This document shows, piece after piece, positions 1 to 6,081 of a stretch of DNA of 6,654 nt. Numbering within the stretch: the stretch's first letter is position 1; every line of letters starts with the position of its first letter. Location: assembly GCA_027592975.1 (NCBI GenBank), contig JAQCJS010000057.1, positions 1 through 6,654 of the forward strand, in the 5' to 3' direction. The notes under the pieces are model-generated. The model did no database searches. It was not told the DNA's origin and worked only from the letters and a program-made list of their open reading frames with translations. Origin of the DNA: Chloroflexota bacterium. GTDB lineage: Bacteria; Chloroflexota; Dehalococcoidia; UBA2979. The position numbers and the translations under genes are program-made.

Positions 1-174
1 TACGAGCAGGCGAGCATCGTCGGGGAGCTGGAGCGACGGGCCGAGCGGGCCCGCTGGCGCGACTCCGACGACCCGGTGGAGCGGCTGTTCGGGGCGGCGG
101 GGCTCGCACTGGAGGGCGGATGGCCCCCGCTGGCGGATGGCTCAGGCGATCCGGATGAGGCCGGACAGGCGTAA
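1..174 (+). CDS. C-terminal fragment of an unrecognised protein (5' end outside window)
   Basis: An open frame runs from the first base to a TAA at 172-174, giving 57 residues. The visible tail has a charged, probably helical stretch rich in Glu and Arg (about residues 9-30), then a short segment with Ala, Leu and Gly, and a Gly/Asp/Pro-rich end. Codon third positions are almost all G or C, as in the real genes here, which supports coding. No family motif is visible, so I do not name a function. It lies 27 bp upstream of lepB on the same strand. A -10-like element in that gap suggests lepB may also be transcribed on its own. Confidence 0.6.
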   Translation, partial: YEQASIVGELERRAERARWRDSDDPVERLFGAAGLALEGGWPPLADGSGDPDEAGQA

Positions 175-188
175 CGGGACGGCGTCGA

Positions 189-194
189 TATACT
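189..194 (+). promoter_or_regulatory. Candidate -10 element of a leaderless lepB promoter
   Basis: The hexamer TATACT ends 7 nt before the lepB ATG at 202. It is close to the bacterial -10 consensus and stands out in a very GC-rich background. Transcription would start at or next to the A of the start codon, giving a leaderless mRNA. The purine run between the hexamer and the ATG abuts the start codon and is too close to act as a normal Shine-Dalgarno. I see no convincing -35 box at the usual distance. The promoter assignment is inference. Confidence 0.4.
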
Positions 195-201
195 CGAAGG
201 G

Positions 202-984
202 ATGACCAGCGACCCCTCGATTGAACCGGCGTACCCGCTCGACCCCGCCGACGCCCTCGAGGAGGGCGCTCGGCCGGCCGCGCTGACCCACGGCGGGCTC
301 GCCTCCGTCGACCCGTGGGTGTCCGAGCGCGTCTCGATCGGGCGCGCGCTGTGGCCCTGGGGGCTACGCGGCCTCACCGAGACGCTGGAGGTCCTGGCGC
401 TCGCCATGATCATGTTCGTGGCCGTGCGCGGCGTCGCCCACAACTACCGGGTGGACGGCAACTCCATGGTGCCGACGTTCCATGACGGCGAGGCACTGAT
501 TGTGAACCGCCTTGCCTACCGCACCCTGAACCTGGGCTGGGTGCCCGGGATCGGGCGGGACCACTGGCAGCCCTTCGGGACGCCCGAGCAGGGGGACGTG
601 GTGATCTTCGTCGCCCAGCGGGTGCCGAAGGAGCGCGACTTCGTGAAGCGCGTGATCGCCGTGCCCGGGCAGACGGTGGCGGTCCGGGGCGGCCGCGTGA
701 TCGTGGACGGGGTCGCCTACGCGGAGCCGTACATCTCCGCGCCGCCCAACTACGAGTACGCCCCGCAGACGGTGCCGCCGAGCAAGTTGTTCGTGCTGGG
801 CGATAACCGCAACAATTCGCAGGACTCGCATCTGATCGGCATGGTCGACATGGGCGAGGTGATCGGCCGGGTGGACCTGCGCTACTGGCCGCTCGGTGCG
901 GCGCAGGTCATCCGGGGGGAGTTCGGCACGCCGGTCGGCACGGCCCCCGGCGTCCAGTCCGGCGGCATCGCCGGCGTCTCGTAG
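202..984 (+). CDS. lepB: Signal peptidase I (type I leader peptidase, S26 family)
   Basis: This membrane-bound serine protease removes signal peptides from exported proteins; its catalytic domain lies outside the cytoplasmic membrane. The 260-residue product has a roughly 55-residue acidic, proline-rich cytoplasmic N-terminus, one hydrophobic segment at about 60-78, and then the S26 boxes in order. The catalytic serine lies in GNSMVPTF (Ser88), the general-base lysine in DFVKRVIAVPGQ (Lys149), and the C-terminal box is GDNRNNSQDS (200-209). No catalytic residue is missing. A short Gly/Pro-rich tail follows the last box. The ATG at 202 is chosen because it gives the complete N-terminus and sits just after a -10-like hexamer; there is no well-spaced ribosome binding site. 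pyrE follows 27 bp downstream on the same strand, so the two are probably co-transcribed. The identification rests on all catalytic motifs and is firm. Confidence 0.95.
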   Translation: MTSDPSIEPAYPLDPADALEEGARPAALTHGGLASVDPWVSERVSIGRALWPWGLRGLTETLEVLALAMIMFVAVRGVAHNYRVDGNSMVPTFHDGEALIVNRLAYRTLNLGWVPGIGRDHWQPFGTPEQGDVVIFVAQRVPKERDFVKRVIAVPGQTVAVRGGRVIVDGVAYAEPYISAPPNYEYAPQTVPPSKLFVLGDNRNNSQDSHLIGMVDMGEVIGRVDLRYWPLGAAQVIRGEFGTPVGTAPGVQSGGIAGVS

Positions 985-999
985 CATGCGGCTTCAGCC

Positions 1000-1005
1000 G
1001 GAGGT
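1000..1005 (+). promoter_or_regulatory. Strong Shine-Dalgarno that sets the pyrE start
   Basis: GGAGGT matches the anti-Shine-Dalgarno core. It is followed after 6 nt by ATT at 1012, in frame with pyrE. No in-frame ATG or GTG lies between the upstream in-frame stop (982-984) and the conserved N-terminal motifs of PyrE. The position of this site is therefore the main evidence for the start codon. Confidence 0.65.
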
Positions 1006-1011
1006 GTCACT

Positions 1012-1578
1012 ATTCCCGTAGATCCCGAAGTCGTCGAAGCGCTCAAGGCGTCCGGCGCATACCTCGAAGGTCACTTTCAGCTGACGTCTGGCCGCCATTC
1101 CGGCCAGTACCTGGAGAAGTTCAACCTGCTGCAGTGGCCGCAGTACACCGAATTGGTGTGCAAGAAGATGGCCGAGCATGGCCGCCCCTTCGCACCGACC
1201 ACGGTCGCCGGACCGACGACCGGCGGCGTGCTCCTCGCCTACGAGGTAGCGCGTCAACTGGGTGTGCGCGGGATCTTTTGTGAGACCGATCAGCACGGCG
1301 GGCGCTCGTTCCAGCGCGGCTTCAAGCTGCAGCCGGGCGAGAAGGTGATGGTGGTCGACGACATCGTCACCACCGGCGGCTCGCTCATCGACACGATCGA
1401 TGCGGTGATCAAGGCGGGCGGGGAGCCGGTGTGCGTGTCCGCGATCGCCGATCGCACCGGAGGCAAGGTGACGTTCGGTGACGTGCCGTTCCTCCCGGCG
1501 ACTGAAGTGGTCATGCAGAGCTACGCGCCCGAGGAGTGTCCGCTTTGCAAGCAGGGCGTGCCGCTGAAGGTGACGTAG
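1012..1578 (+). CDS. pyrE: Orotate phosphoribosyltransferase, apparent ATT start codon
   Basis: PyrE converts orotate and PRPP to orotidine 5'-monophosphate and pyrophosphate in cytosolic de novo pyrimidine synthesis. From ATT at 1012 the product is 188 residues, a normal length. Visible family features are the N-terminal GHFQLTSGRHS (20-30), GPTTGGVLLAYEVA (67-80), the FQRGF loop (100-104) and the PRPP-binding motif VMVVDDIVTTGGS (112-124). The C-terminus has a CPLC motif (176-179), seen in one branch of PyrE proteins. The first in-frame conventional start (TTG at 1153) would delete the conserved N-terminal 47 residues, so it is rejected. ATT lies 6 nt after GGAGGT. A single-base indel near 1013-1019, which would join the frame of ATG 986 or GTG 1004, is the alternative. 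It follows lepB by 27 bp and ends 4 bp before the likely true end of the convergent DUF4012 gene. Confidence 0.92.
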   Translation: MPVDPEVVEALKASGAYLEGHFQLTSGRHSGQYLEKFNLLQWPQYTELVCKKMAEHGRPFAPTTVAGPTTGGVLLAYEVARQLGVRGIFCETDQHGGRSFQRGFKLQPGEKVMVVDDIVTTGGSLIDTIDAVIKAGGEPVCVSAIADRTGGKVTFGDVPFLPATEVVMQSYAPEECPLCKQGVPLKVT

Positions 1579-1582
1579 CAGG

Positions 1583-1691
1583 TCAGTTCGTGACGAAGTC
1601 GATGGCCCGATCGCCCGCCAGCGAGCCCGCGAAGAGGACGTCCTGGCGCTGGGCGACGTTCTGTAGGATGCGCCACTCGCCCTGCACGTTA
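1583..1691 (-). other. Out-of-frame C-terminal extension of the DUF4012 gene (35 codons plus TGA)
   Basis: On the minus strand, skipping one G in the homopolymer just before the TAA of the DUF4012 gene opens a frame that continues for 35 codons to a TGA at 1585-1583. The codons have strongly G/C third positions (about 32 of 35), like the genes around them. The peptide is balanced in composition: it begins NVQGEWRILQNVAQRQDVLF and ends AIDFVTN. Its stop lies 4 bp from the pyrE stop, the tight convergent packing also seen at the other convergent pair. I infer that this is the true end of the upstream gene, separated by a sequencing error, a real frameshift mutation, slippage or recoding. The complete protein would be about 813 residues. 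Confidence 0.6.
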
Positions 1692-4025
1692 CCCCCCCTG
1701 CTTCCAGAGGTAGACGCCACGCGCGCCCTGCTGGTTCGGCTGGTAGGTCACGATCACTCGCTGGGACTGCCCGTCCTCCACGCGAATGAAGCCGGAGATC
1801 ACCGCGTACCCCTCCTCGTGGTGCCAGCGAGGGGGGAAGGTGAAGCCGGTGATGTCGCTCGCGGTCGCTCCGGCCGGCAGGATGATACGCACGTAGGCAC
1901 CGTAGATCCCCGGGACCTTCCGCCAGGTGTTCGTCGCCGGGTCGTACTTCACGCCGGATGCTGCGATCCGCTGGAAGCGATCCCGGTCGATCGAGGACAG
2001 GCGGTTCGTCCAGCGGATTACAAGATCCACGTTTCCGTCCGCGCGGCGGAGGTACGTGACATCGCGCGTGATGGCGGGCTGCACCTTCGACTCTGAGATG
2101 TTCGCGTCCACGACAGCGAGCATTTCCAGCCCGTCCGGAGCGTGTAGCCGTCCGTCCGCGCCGAACGCCGTGACCAGCGCCTCCACCTCTGACGACTCGT
2201 AGTAGGCCTGCAGGTGGCGGCCCTCGATGCCCGCGGCGACGGCGCGGATGAGGGCGACGGCATCGCGCGGACGCGACTCCTGGACGCGCGCGAGGATCGC
2301 CTCGATCACCGGCTGCAGGAAGGCCTGCTTCCGTCCCTCCACGGGGGCGGCGACGAAGTTGGATTCGACCTGGCTGAGCCAGTTGGCAGCGGTGAGCGGA
2401 TCCGGAAAGGCCAGGGGGCGAGCGCAGGGGGTCCCGCCGGACGCCGCGGACCAGGTCGCGTCCGTGCCGCCGCCCTCGTTGCAGGCGGGGGGTAGGCGGG
2501 TGCCGTTCACGGTGACGCGGATCTGGTCGAAGCGGATCGACTCAGTGCCCGAGGCGGTGAAGCCGCCGGTCGCACCGTCGCCGCCGGCGACCTCCACCCA
2601 CGCCGTCAGGTTGCTGTTGGTCTTCACGGTGTAGGCGACGGTCGCGCGGTACCAGCCGGTGCCCAGCGCGGGCTCGGGCTCGATCCGCACGGCGTCCAGA
2701 CTGCCGACCCGCCCACCCGCGACCCCGCGCTCGAGGTCGAAGAACGAGGCGTGCCACTCCGTGTCGGACGGATCGCCGAAGTTCATCCAGCGCGCGGTCT
2801 CGGCGCGAGCGACCACGCTCAGTTGCACCCGATCCCCCGGTTTTACGGCACCGGGACGGGCGTAGGCGAACGCGTGGCGGTCCGTGCCTGCCGTGGCGGT
2901 GAGCAGCGCGCCCGGCGGGCCCAGCGGCTTTGCGTACTCCAGCGTGGCGCGCTCTGTGCGCCACTCCGCCGCCGAGCGCTGAGAATCCGGGGCGGTCACC
3001 TCCGGGATCTCGATCGATCCGAGATGCGAGATGAGCAGTCCGATCATCGTGGTGTCGATCGCGACAACGGCGTGGAGGTTGACCTTCCGGTCGTGCTCGA
3101 CGAAGGAGAGCGCGGCGCGGGCGGAGGTGGGGAAGTCCGGCCACCAGTTCGCGTCGCGCACGAACCAACCGCCGGCGCCGTAGTAGGCCTTGAACTCCGC
3201 GGGAGGCGTCTTGTGCCGGCCCGGCGCGAACGACTCCGACCCGCCGAACTCCTGCGCGACGATCTTGCCGTCCTGCAGCGTGACCATGCCCATGGTACCG
3301 ATGAAGCCGCCGGTCGCGCGGATCTCGTGCTCGTTCTGACCGAGCAGGAGGATTCGCTGCGCGCCGCGGTAGCCGGCGATGGTGTCGAACTGCTGGCGCA
3401 GAGCCGGGACGGCGTCGTGGCCGCGGGCGAGCTGCGGGCGCTGCGCGGCGATCTGGTCCAGCGGCGTGGCGACTGCGGCGAACGGCCCACTCCACGGCAC
3501 CGTGCGCAGGCCTTCCGCGCGGCGGGCGGCGTCCTCCAGGTGGGCTACGCCGCGCTCGATGCGGTCGCCGTACTCGGACAGGGACTGGTGTATGCGGGGG
3601 AGGATGTCGCCGCTGCCGACGATGGCGGGGTCGAGGGCGACGAGGAGGTCGTCAGTACCGGCGGTGGCGCGGGCGGCCATGTCCAGCAACGCGGGCGCGT
3701 GTGCGATGGACGGGCCGACGCCGGGGAGCCAGCCGCCCGCCCAGGCGCCAATCCGAAGGTACAGCATTTGGCTGCTGGCGATGCCCGTGCCCCGGCGCGC
3801 GGCGTGCACGTGACCGCGGAGGGCCGCGACGTCCTCCGCGGTGAAGTCGGCGGCGGTGTCCGTGGCCCGCCTCGCGATCCCGCTCGCCTCCAGGAGGTGG
3901 GAACGGGCGGAGAGCGCCTGCCAGGTGACGAGGGTACTGCGCAGGATGAGATCGGCGAGCAGGAGGGCGACGACGACTGCGGCGATCGTGCGCGGCCGGG
4001 CCTGTCGGAGGCGCCTCATCAGCAT
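1689..4025 (-). CDS. Membrane-anchored DUF4012 protein with an inserted beta-rich domain
   Basis: DUF4012 proteins are anchored, exported proteins of unknown biochemical function, often found near envelope polysaccharide genes. From ATG 4025 the product has 778 residues. There is a basic N-terminus, one membrane segment at about 12-30, and a helical region to about 215. The DUF4012 signature NEHEIRATGGFIG follows (231-243), then DANWWPDFPTSA (291-302). The DUF4012 C-terminal half resumes at LTAANWLSQVE (544-554) and DANISESK (641-648). Between the halves lies an extra region of about 140-180 residues with alternating hydrophobic strands, resembling a carbohydrate-binding-type beta-sandwich. 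Cys515 and Cys534 could form a disulfide. ATG 4025 is chosen because TACACT lies 6 nt upstream; GTG at 4046 is in frame and would add 7 residues. The stop at 1691-1689 is probably a homopolymer frameshift. The gene is divergent from the sortase gene. The family call is good; the function is unknown. Confidence 0.85.
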   Translation of the reverse strand: MLMRRLRQARPRTIAAVVVALLLADLILRSTLVTWQALSARSHLLEASGIARRATDTAADFTAEDVAALRGHVHAARRGTGIASSQMLYLRIGAWAGGWLPGVGPSIAHAPALLDMAARATAGTDDLLVALDPAIVGSGDILPRIHQSLSEYGDRIERGVAHLEDAARRAEGLRTVPWSGPFAAVATPLDQIAAQRPQLARGHDAVPALRQQFDTIAGYRGAQRILLLGQNEHEIRATGGFIGTMGMVTLQDGKIVAQEFGGSESFAPGRHKTPPAEFKAYYGAGGWFVRDANWWPDFPTSARAALSFVEHDRKVNLHAVVAIDTTMIGLLISHLGSIEIPEVTAPDSQRSAAEWRTERATLEYAKPLGPPGALLTATAGTDRHAFAYARPGAVKPGDRVQLSVVARAETARWMNFGDPSDTEWHASFFDLERGVAGGRVGSLDAVRIEPEPALGTGWYRATVAYTVKTNSNLTAWVEVAGGDGATGGFTASGTESIRFDQIRVTVNGTRLPPACNEGGGTDATWSAASGGTPCARPLAFPDPLTAANWLSQVESNFVAAPVEGRKQAFLQPVIEAILARVQESRPRDAVALIRAVAAGIEGRHLQAYYESSEVEALVTAFGADGRLHAPDGLEMLAVVDANISESKVQPAITRDVTYLRRADGNVDLVIRWTNRLSSIDRDRFQRIAASGVKYDPATNTWRKVPGIYGAYVRIILPAGATASDITGFTFPPRWHHEEGYAVISGFIRVEDGQSQRVIVTYQPNQQGARGVYLWKQGG
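1692..1698. repeat. Seven-base C/G homopolymer at the frameshift point
   Basis: There are seven C on the + strand (seven G in the DUF4012 mRNA) directly before that gene's TAA stop. With six G the stop disappears and the frame continues through the 35-codon extension. Such tracts are prone to polymerase slippage and to base-calling errors. Confidence 0.8.
2493..2921 (-). other. Beta-rich domain inserted in the DUF4012 protein
   Basis: Residues about 369-511 of the DUF4012 protein sit between two halves that match the family. The segment opens with GPPGALLTATAG, continues through VKPGDRVQLSVVARAE and WYRATVAYTVKTNSNLTAWVEV, and ends near IRFDQIRVTVNGT. This is the strand pattern of galactose-binding-like or carbohydrate-binding beta-sandwich modules. 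The fold assignment is by eye and no ligand residues are claimed. The base composition is the same as in the flanks, so the insertion does not look recent. Confidence 0.45.
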
Positions 4026-4031
4026 CTCGTG

Positions 4032-4037
4032 AGTGTA
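4032..4037 (-). promoter_or_regulatory. Candidate -10 element of a leaderless DUF4012 promoter
   Basis: On the minus strand TACACT ends 6 nt before the ATG at 4025-4023, so transcription would start at or near that A. No Shine-Dalgarno precedes this ATG at a usable distance, which is consistent with a leaderless transcript. The arrangement copies that in front of lepB. If the real start is GTG 4046, this hexamer would lie inside the gene and be meaningless. No -35 box is evident. Confidence 0.33.
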
Positions 4038-4171
4038 GCCGCCCACCTCGCGAAGATCGCGCCATCTCGCCGTCGGGGTGCGTCGTCCGGTGCCTACCGT
4101 CCGGTTGGGACAAGGGGGCGGGAGATGGCTTCACTGGTGCGATCGATGGTCGGTAGCCGGGTGCGCCCGGC

Positions 4172-4906
4172 GTGGGTGTGGCGCGCGCCGGGCCTGGTGT
4201 TGCAGTCGCGTCGATCGGCGTGGACGCGGCGATCGGCCAGCACCGGGTGAGCGACGACGGCGAGTCGCCGATGCCGTTCGGCCCGGCGGATGTCGCCTGG
4301 TACGACTTCGGCTCCTTCGTGGGGCTGGGGGGCGTGCCGGGTGAAGGACGCAACGCTGTCTTCTCCGGGCACGTGGACTACGTGGCTCGCGTCCCCTACC
4401 TGGGCAGCGTCCGCTACGGCGGCCCCGGCGTCTTCGCGCGGCTGACCGAGGTGCGCATGGGGGACGTCATCGAAGTCGACCGGCAGGGCGAGACGCTGCG
4501 GTACGTGGTGGCGTGGACGACCCACGTGGACGCGGAGCAGGCCCCGTGGCAAACGTACTGGAGCGGCTCCGTCCCGATCGATTCGATCACGATCTACACC
4601 TGCGCGGGCCAGTTCGACGCAGGCTCGATCTCCTACTCGGACCGGGTGGTGGTGCGTGCGGAGCGCGTGATCGGCGCCCCCCGCGAGCTGCCCCAGACCT
4701 TCGGGGACTACACCGCCGGCACGTCCGGCACGAACTCGCCCGTGGCGCTCGCGACCGCCCAGGCGTTCGAGGTGCATGCGATCTGGAAGGAAGATCCGGG
4801 CGTGTCCGGCGGTTACCGCTTCTGGGCCCCCGGGGTACCCTCGTTTGTGGACACGCTCACGGGACGCCTGTCGCCTGACGATTACGTGATCCTCCGCATC
4901 CGCTAA
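4172..4906 (+). CDS. Sortase-family transpeptidase with C-terminal accessory module
   Basis: Sortases are cysteine transpeptidases that cleave a sorting motif in exported proteins and attach them to an envelope acceptor. From GTG 4172 the product has 244 residues. The core begins near ASIGVDAA (13-20) and contains the three catalytic residues: His67 in FSGHVDY, Cys144 in ITIYTCAGQFD and Arg158 in SYSDRVVV. It most resembles the class E/F-like sortases of high-GC bacteria. After the core, residues about 198-244 form a separate module with IWKEDP, GGYRFWAPGVPSF and a Pro-Asp-rich end; I recall similar segments after other Chloroflexota extracytoplasmic proteins. No signal peptide or membrane segment is seen, and an in-frame TAG at 4154 limits upstream extension. 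The start is weak: no Shine-Dalgarno precedes it. No LPXTG-like substrate is encoded in the window. The epimerase gene follows after 8 bp. The family call is firm; the N-terminus is not. Confidence 0.85.
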   Translation: MGVARAGPGVAVASIGVDAAIGQHRVSDDGESPMPFGPADVAWYDFGSFVGLGGVPGEGRNAVFSGHVDYVARVPYLGSVRYGGPGVFARLTEVRMGDVIEVDRQGETLRYVVAWTTHVDAEQAPWQTYWSGSVPIDSITIYTCAGQFDAGSISYSDRVVVRAERVIGAPRELPQTFGDYTAGTSGTNSPVALATAQAFEVHAIWKEDPGVSGGYRFWAPGVPSFVDTLTGRLSPDDYVILRIR

Positions 4907-4909
4907 GGA
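4905..4909 (+). promoter_or_regulatory. Shine-Dalgarno of the epimerase gene, overlapping the sortase stop
   Basis: AAGGA starts within the TAA stop of the sortase gene and lies 5 nt before the epimerase ATG at 4915. This close arrangement points to co-transcription and possibly translational coupling of the two genes. Confidence 0.65.
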
Positions 4910-4914
4910 CGACC

Positions 4915-5838
4915 ATGCGCATCCTGGTCACCGGCACCTCCGGGTTCATCGCCGGGCACCTCGTCCGCCGGCTCGCGGCCGAGGGGCACGAGGTCACCGG
5001 CGTGGATGTCGCGGAGCCGCGACGCCCCCTGGACGGCAGCTGGCGTGACGTGCGCCTGGACCTGCGCGACGACGCCGGCGTGGCGCGCGTGGTCGCGGAG
5101 GCGCGGCCGGAGGTCGTGTACCACCTGGCGGCGCAGGCCTCCGTCTCCGTCTCGATGCGCGAGCCGCGGCTGGACATCGAGACCAACATCGTCGCCTCGG
5201 TGACGCTTGCCCGGGCGGCGGCGGAGGCCGGCGCGCGGCGGTTCGTCTTCACCTCCTCCGGCGGTGCGATGTTCGGCGCGCCCGAGGTGGTTCCGGCGAA
5301 CGATGACACCCCCGTGGAGCCGCGGTCGTTCTATGGCGCCTCGAAGGCCTCCGCGGAGAAGTTCCTGAAGATCGTGGAGTGGGAGACGGGCATGACCGTC
5401 GCCTCCGTCCGTCCCGGCAACGTGTACGGCCCGTACCAGGACCCGCACGGCGAGGCCGGCGTGGTGGCGATCTTCGCGGAGCGCATGCTGCGCAACGACC
5501 CGGTCACGATCTTCGGCACCGGCGGCGACACGCGCGACTACGTCTACGTGGACGACGTGGTGGAGGCGCAGGTGCGCGCCGCCGCCGCACCCTCCGGGGA
5601 GATGTGCGTCGTGGGCACGGGCGTGGAGACCAGCACGCGCGAGATCTTCGAGGTGCTGGCGAAGCACTGCGGCTACGAGCGCGCCCCGGTGATGGCCCCG
5701 CCGCGCCCCGGCGACATCCCGCGCATGGCGATGGACACGGCGCGCGCGCGCGGGGTGTGGGGCTGGACGCCGCAGGTCTCGCTGGACGAGGGCATCGCGC
5801 GCACCGTCGAGGTGTTCCGCGCGGCCGCGCGCTCCTAA
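4915..5838 (+). CDS. NAD-dependent nucleotide-sugar epimerase/dehydratase (extended SDR)
   Basis: This is a cytosolic extended short-chain dehydrogenase of the UDP-glucose 4-epimerase type, acting on a nucleotide sugar with bound NAD. The 307-residue product is a normal length for the family. It shows the Rossmann motif VTGTSGFIAGH (5-15), Asp31 after the second strand as expected for NAD, LAAQASV (71-77), the TSSGG active-site serine region (113-117), the catalytic pair YGASK (Tyr140, Lys144), RPGNVYGP (166-173) and TRDYVYVDDV (206-215) of the substrate-binding half. All catalytic residues are present. The substrate cannot be fixed from sequence: UDP-glucose/galactose, a uronate, or a GDP- or dTDP-sugar are possible. 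ATG 4915 has AAGGA 5 nt upstream. The gene lies in a tight run with the sortase (8 bp) and DUF2905 (15 bp) genes, which suggests a role in supplying sugars for envelope glycans. That link is inference. Confidence 0.92.
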   Translation: MRILVTGTSGFIAGHLVRRLAAEGHEVTGVDVAEPRRPLDGSWRDVRLDLRDDAGVARVVAEARPEVVYHLAAQASVSVSMREPRLDIETNIVASVTLARAAAEAGARRFVFTSSGGAMFGAPEVVPANDDTPVEPRSFYGASKASAEKFLKIVEWETGMTVASVRPGNVYGPYQDPHGEAGVVAIFAERMLRNDPVTIFGTGGDTRDYVYVDDVVEAQVRAAAAPSGEMCVVGTGVETSTREIFEVLAKHCGYERAPVMAPPRPGDIPRMAMDTARARGVWGWTPQVSLDEGIARTVEVFRAAARS

Positions 5839-5853
5839 GGATCGAGTCCCACG

Positions 5854-6072
5854 ATGGATCGGCAGGCCGGCCTGATCGTCGTCGCCGTCGGCGTGGCCGT
5901 CGTGATCCTCGGCCTGCTGATCAGCACGGGCGCGCTCGGCTGGTTCGGGCGGCTTCCCGGCGACATCCGCATCGAGCGCGAGAGCGTGCGTGTGTACGTC
6001 CCGGTCACCTCGATGGTGCTCGCCTCGATCGTGCTGAGTGCGCTGATCGCGCTGCTCCGGCGGCTGTTCTAG
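5854..6072 (+). CDS. DUF2905 family small membrane protein
   Basis: The product is 72 residues with two hydrophobic segments (about 5-28 and 48-68) joined by a short polar loop carrying the family signature GRLPGDIRIERESVRVYVP (32-50). Family members are 60-80 residues and widespread in bacteria; no function is established. The ATG at 5854 gives the complete first membrane helix. The best Shine-Dalgarno (AAGGA at 5837-5841) lies 12 nt upstream, longer than usual, so initiation may be weak or coupled to the epimerase, whose stop overlaps that site. It is the last gene of the sortase-epimerase run and is convergent with the reductase gene after 9 bp. No terminator hairpin fits between them. Confidence 0.88.
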   Translation: MDRQAGLIVVAVGVAVVILGLLISTGALGWFGRLPGDIRIERESVRVYVPVTSMVLASIVLSALIALLRRLF

Positions 6073-6081
6073 CGCGCGAGC

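Noticed and set aside
364..987. Minus-strand frame opposite lepB
   Set aside because: It is a composition-driven shadow; lepB has all catalytic boxes on the + strand.
1536..2096. + strand frame overlapping the end of pyrE and running into the DUF4012 region
   Set aside because: It lies out of frame within the end of pyrE, then opposite the DUF4012 coding sequence and its shifted tail. It has no motif, and the minus-strand reading explains the same bases better.
2542..3495. A 317-codon minus-strand frame inside the DUF4012 gene
   Set aside because: It overlaps the real gene in another frame, is extremely Arg-rich and has no recognisable domain.
4105..4133. TTGGGA as a possible -35 box for a sortase promoter
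   Set aside because: No -10-like hexamer occurs at a workable distance downstream, so I do not call a promoter.
2751..4250. A 499-codon open frame on the + strand antisense to the DUF4012 gene
   Set aside because: Long antisense frames are expected opposite a GC-rich gene with biased third positions. Its translation is Gly/Arg/Asp/Glu-rich with no family motif, while the minus strand has clear DUF4012 signatures.
4903..5667. Long minus-strand frame opposite the epimerase gene
   Set aside because: It is His/Arg/Gly-rich shadow coding opposite an SDR gene with complete catalytic motifs.
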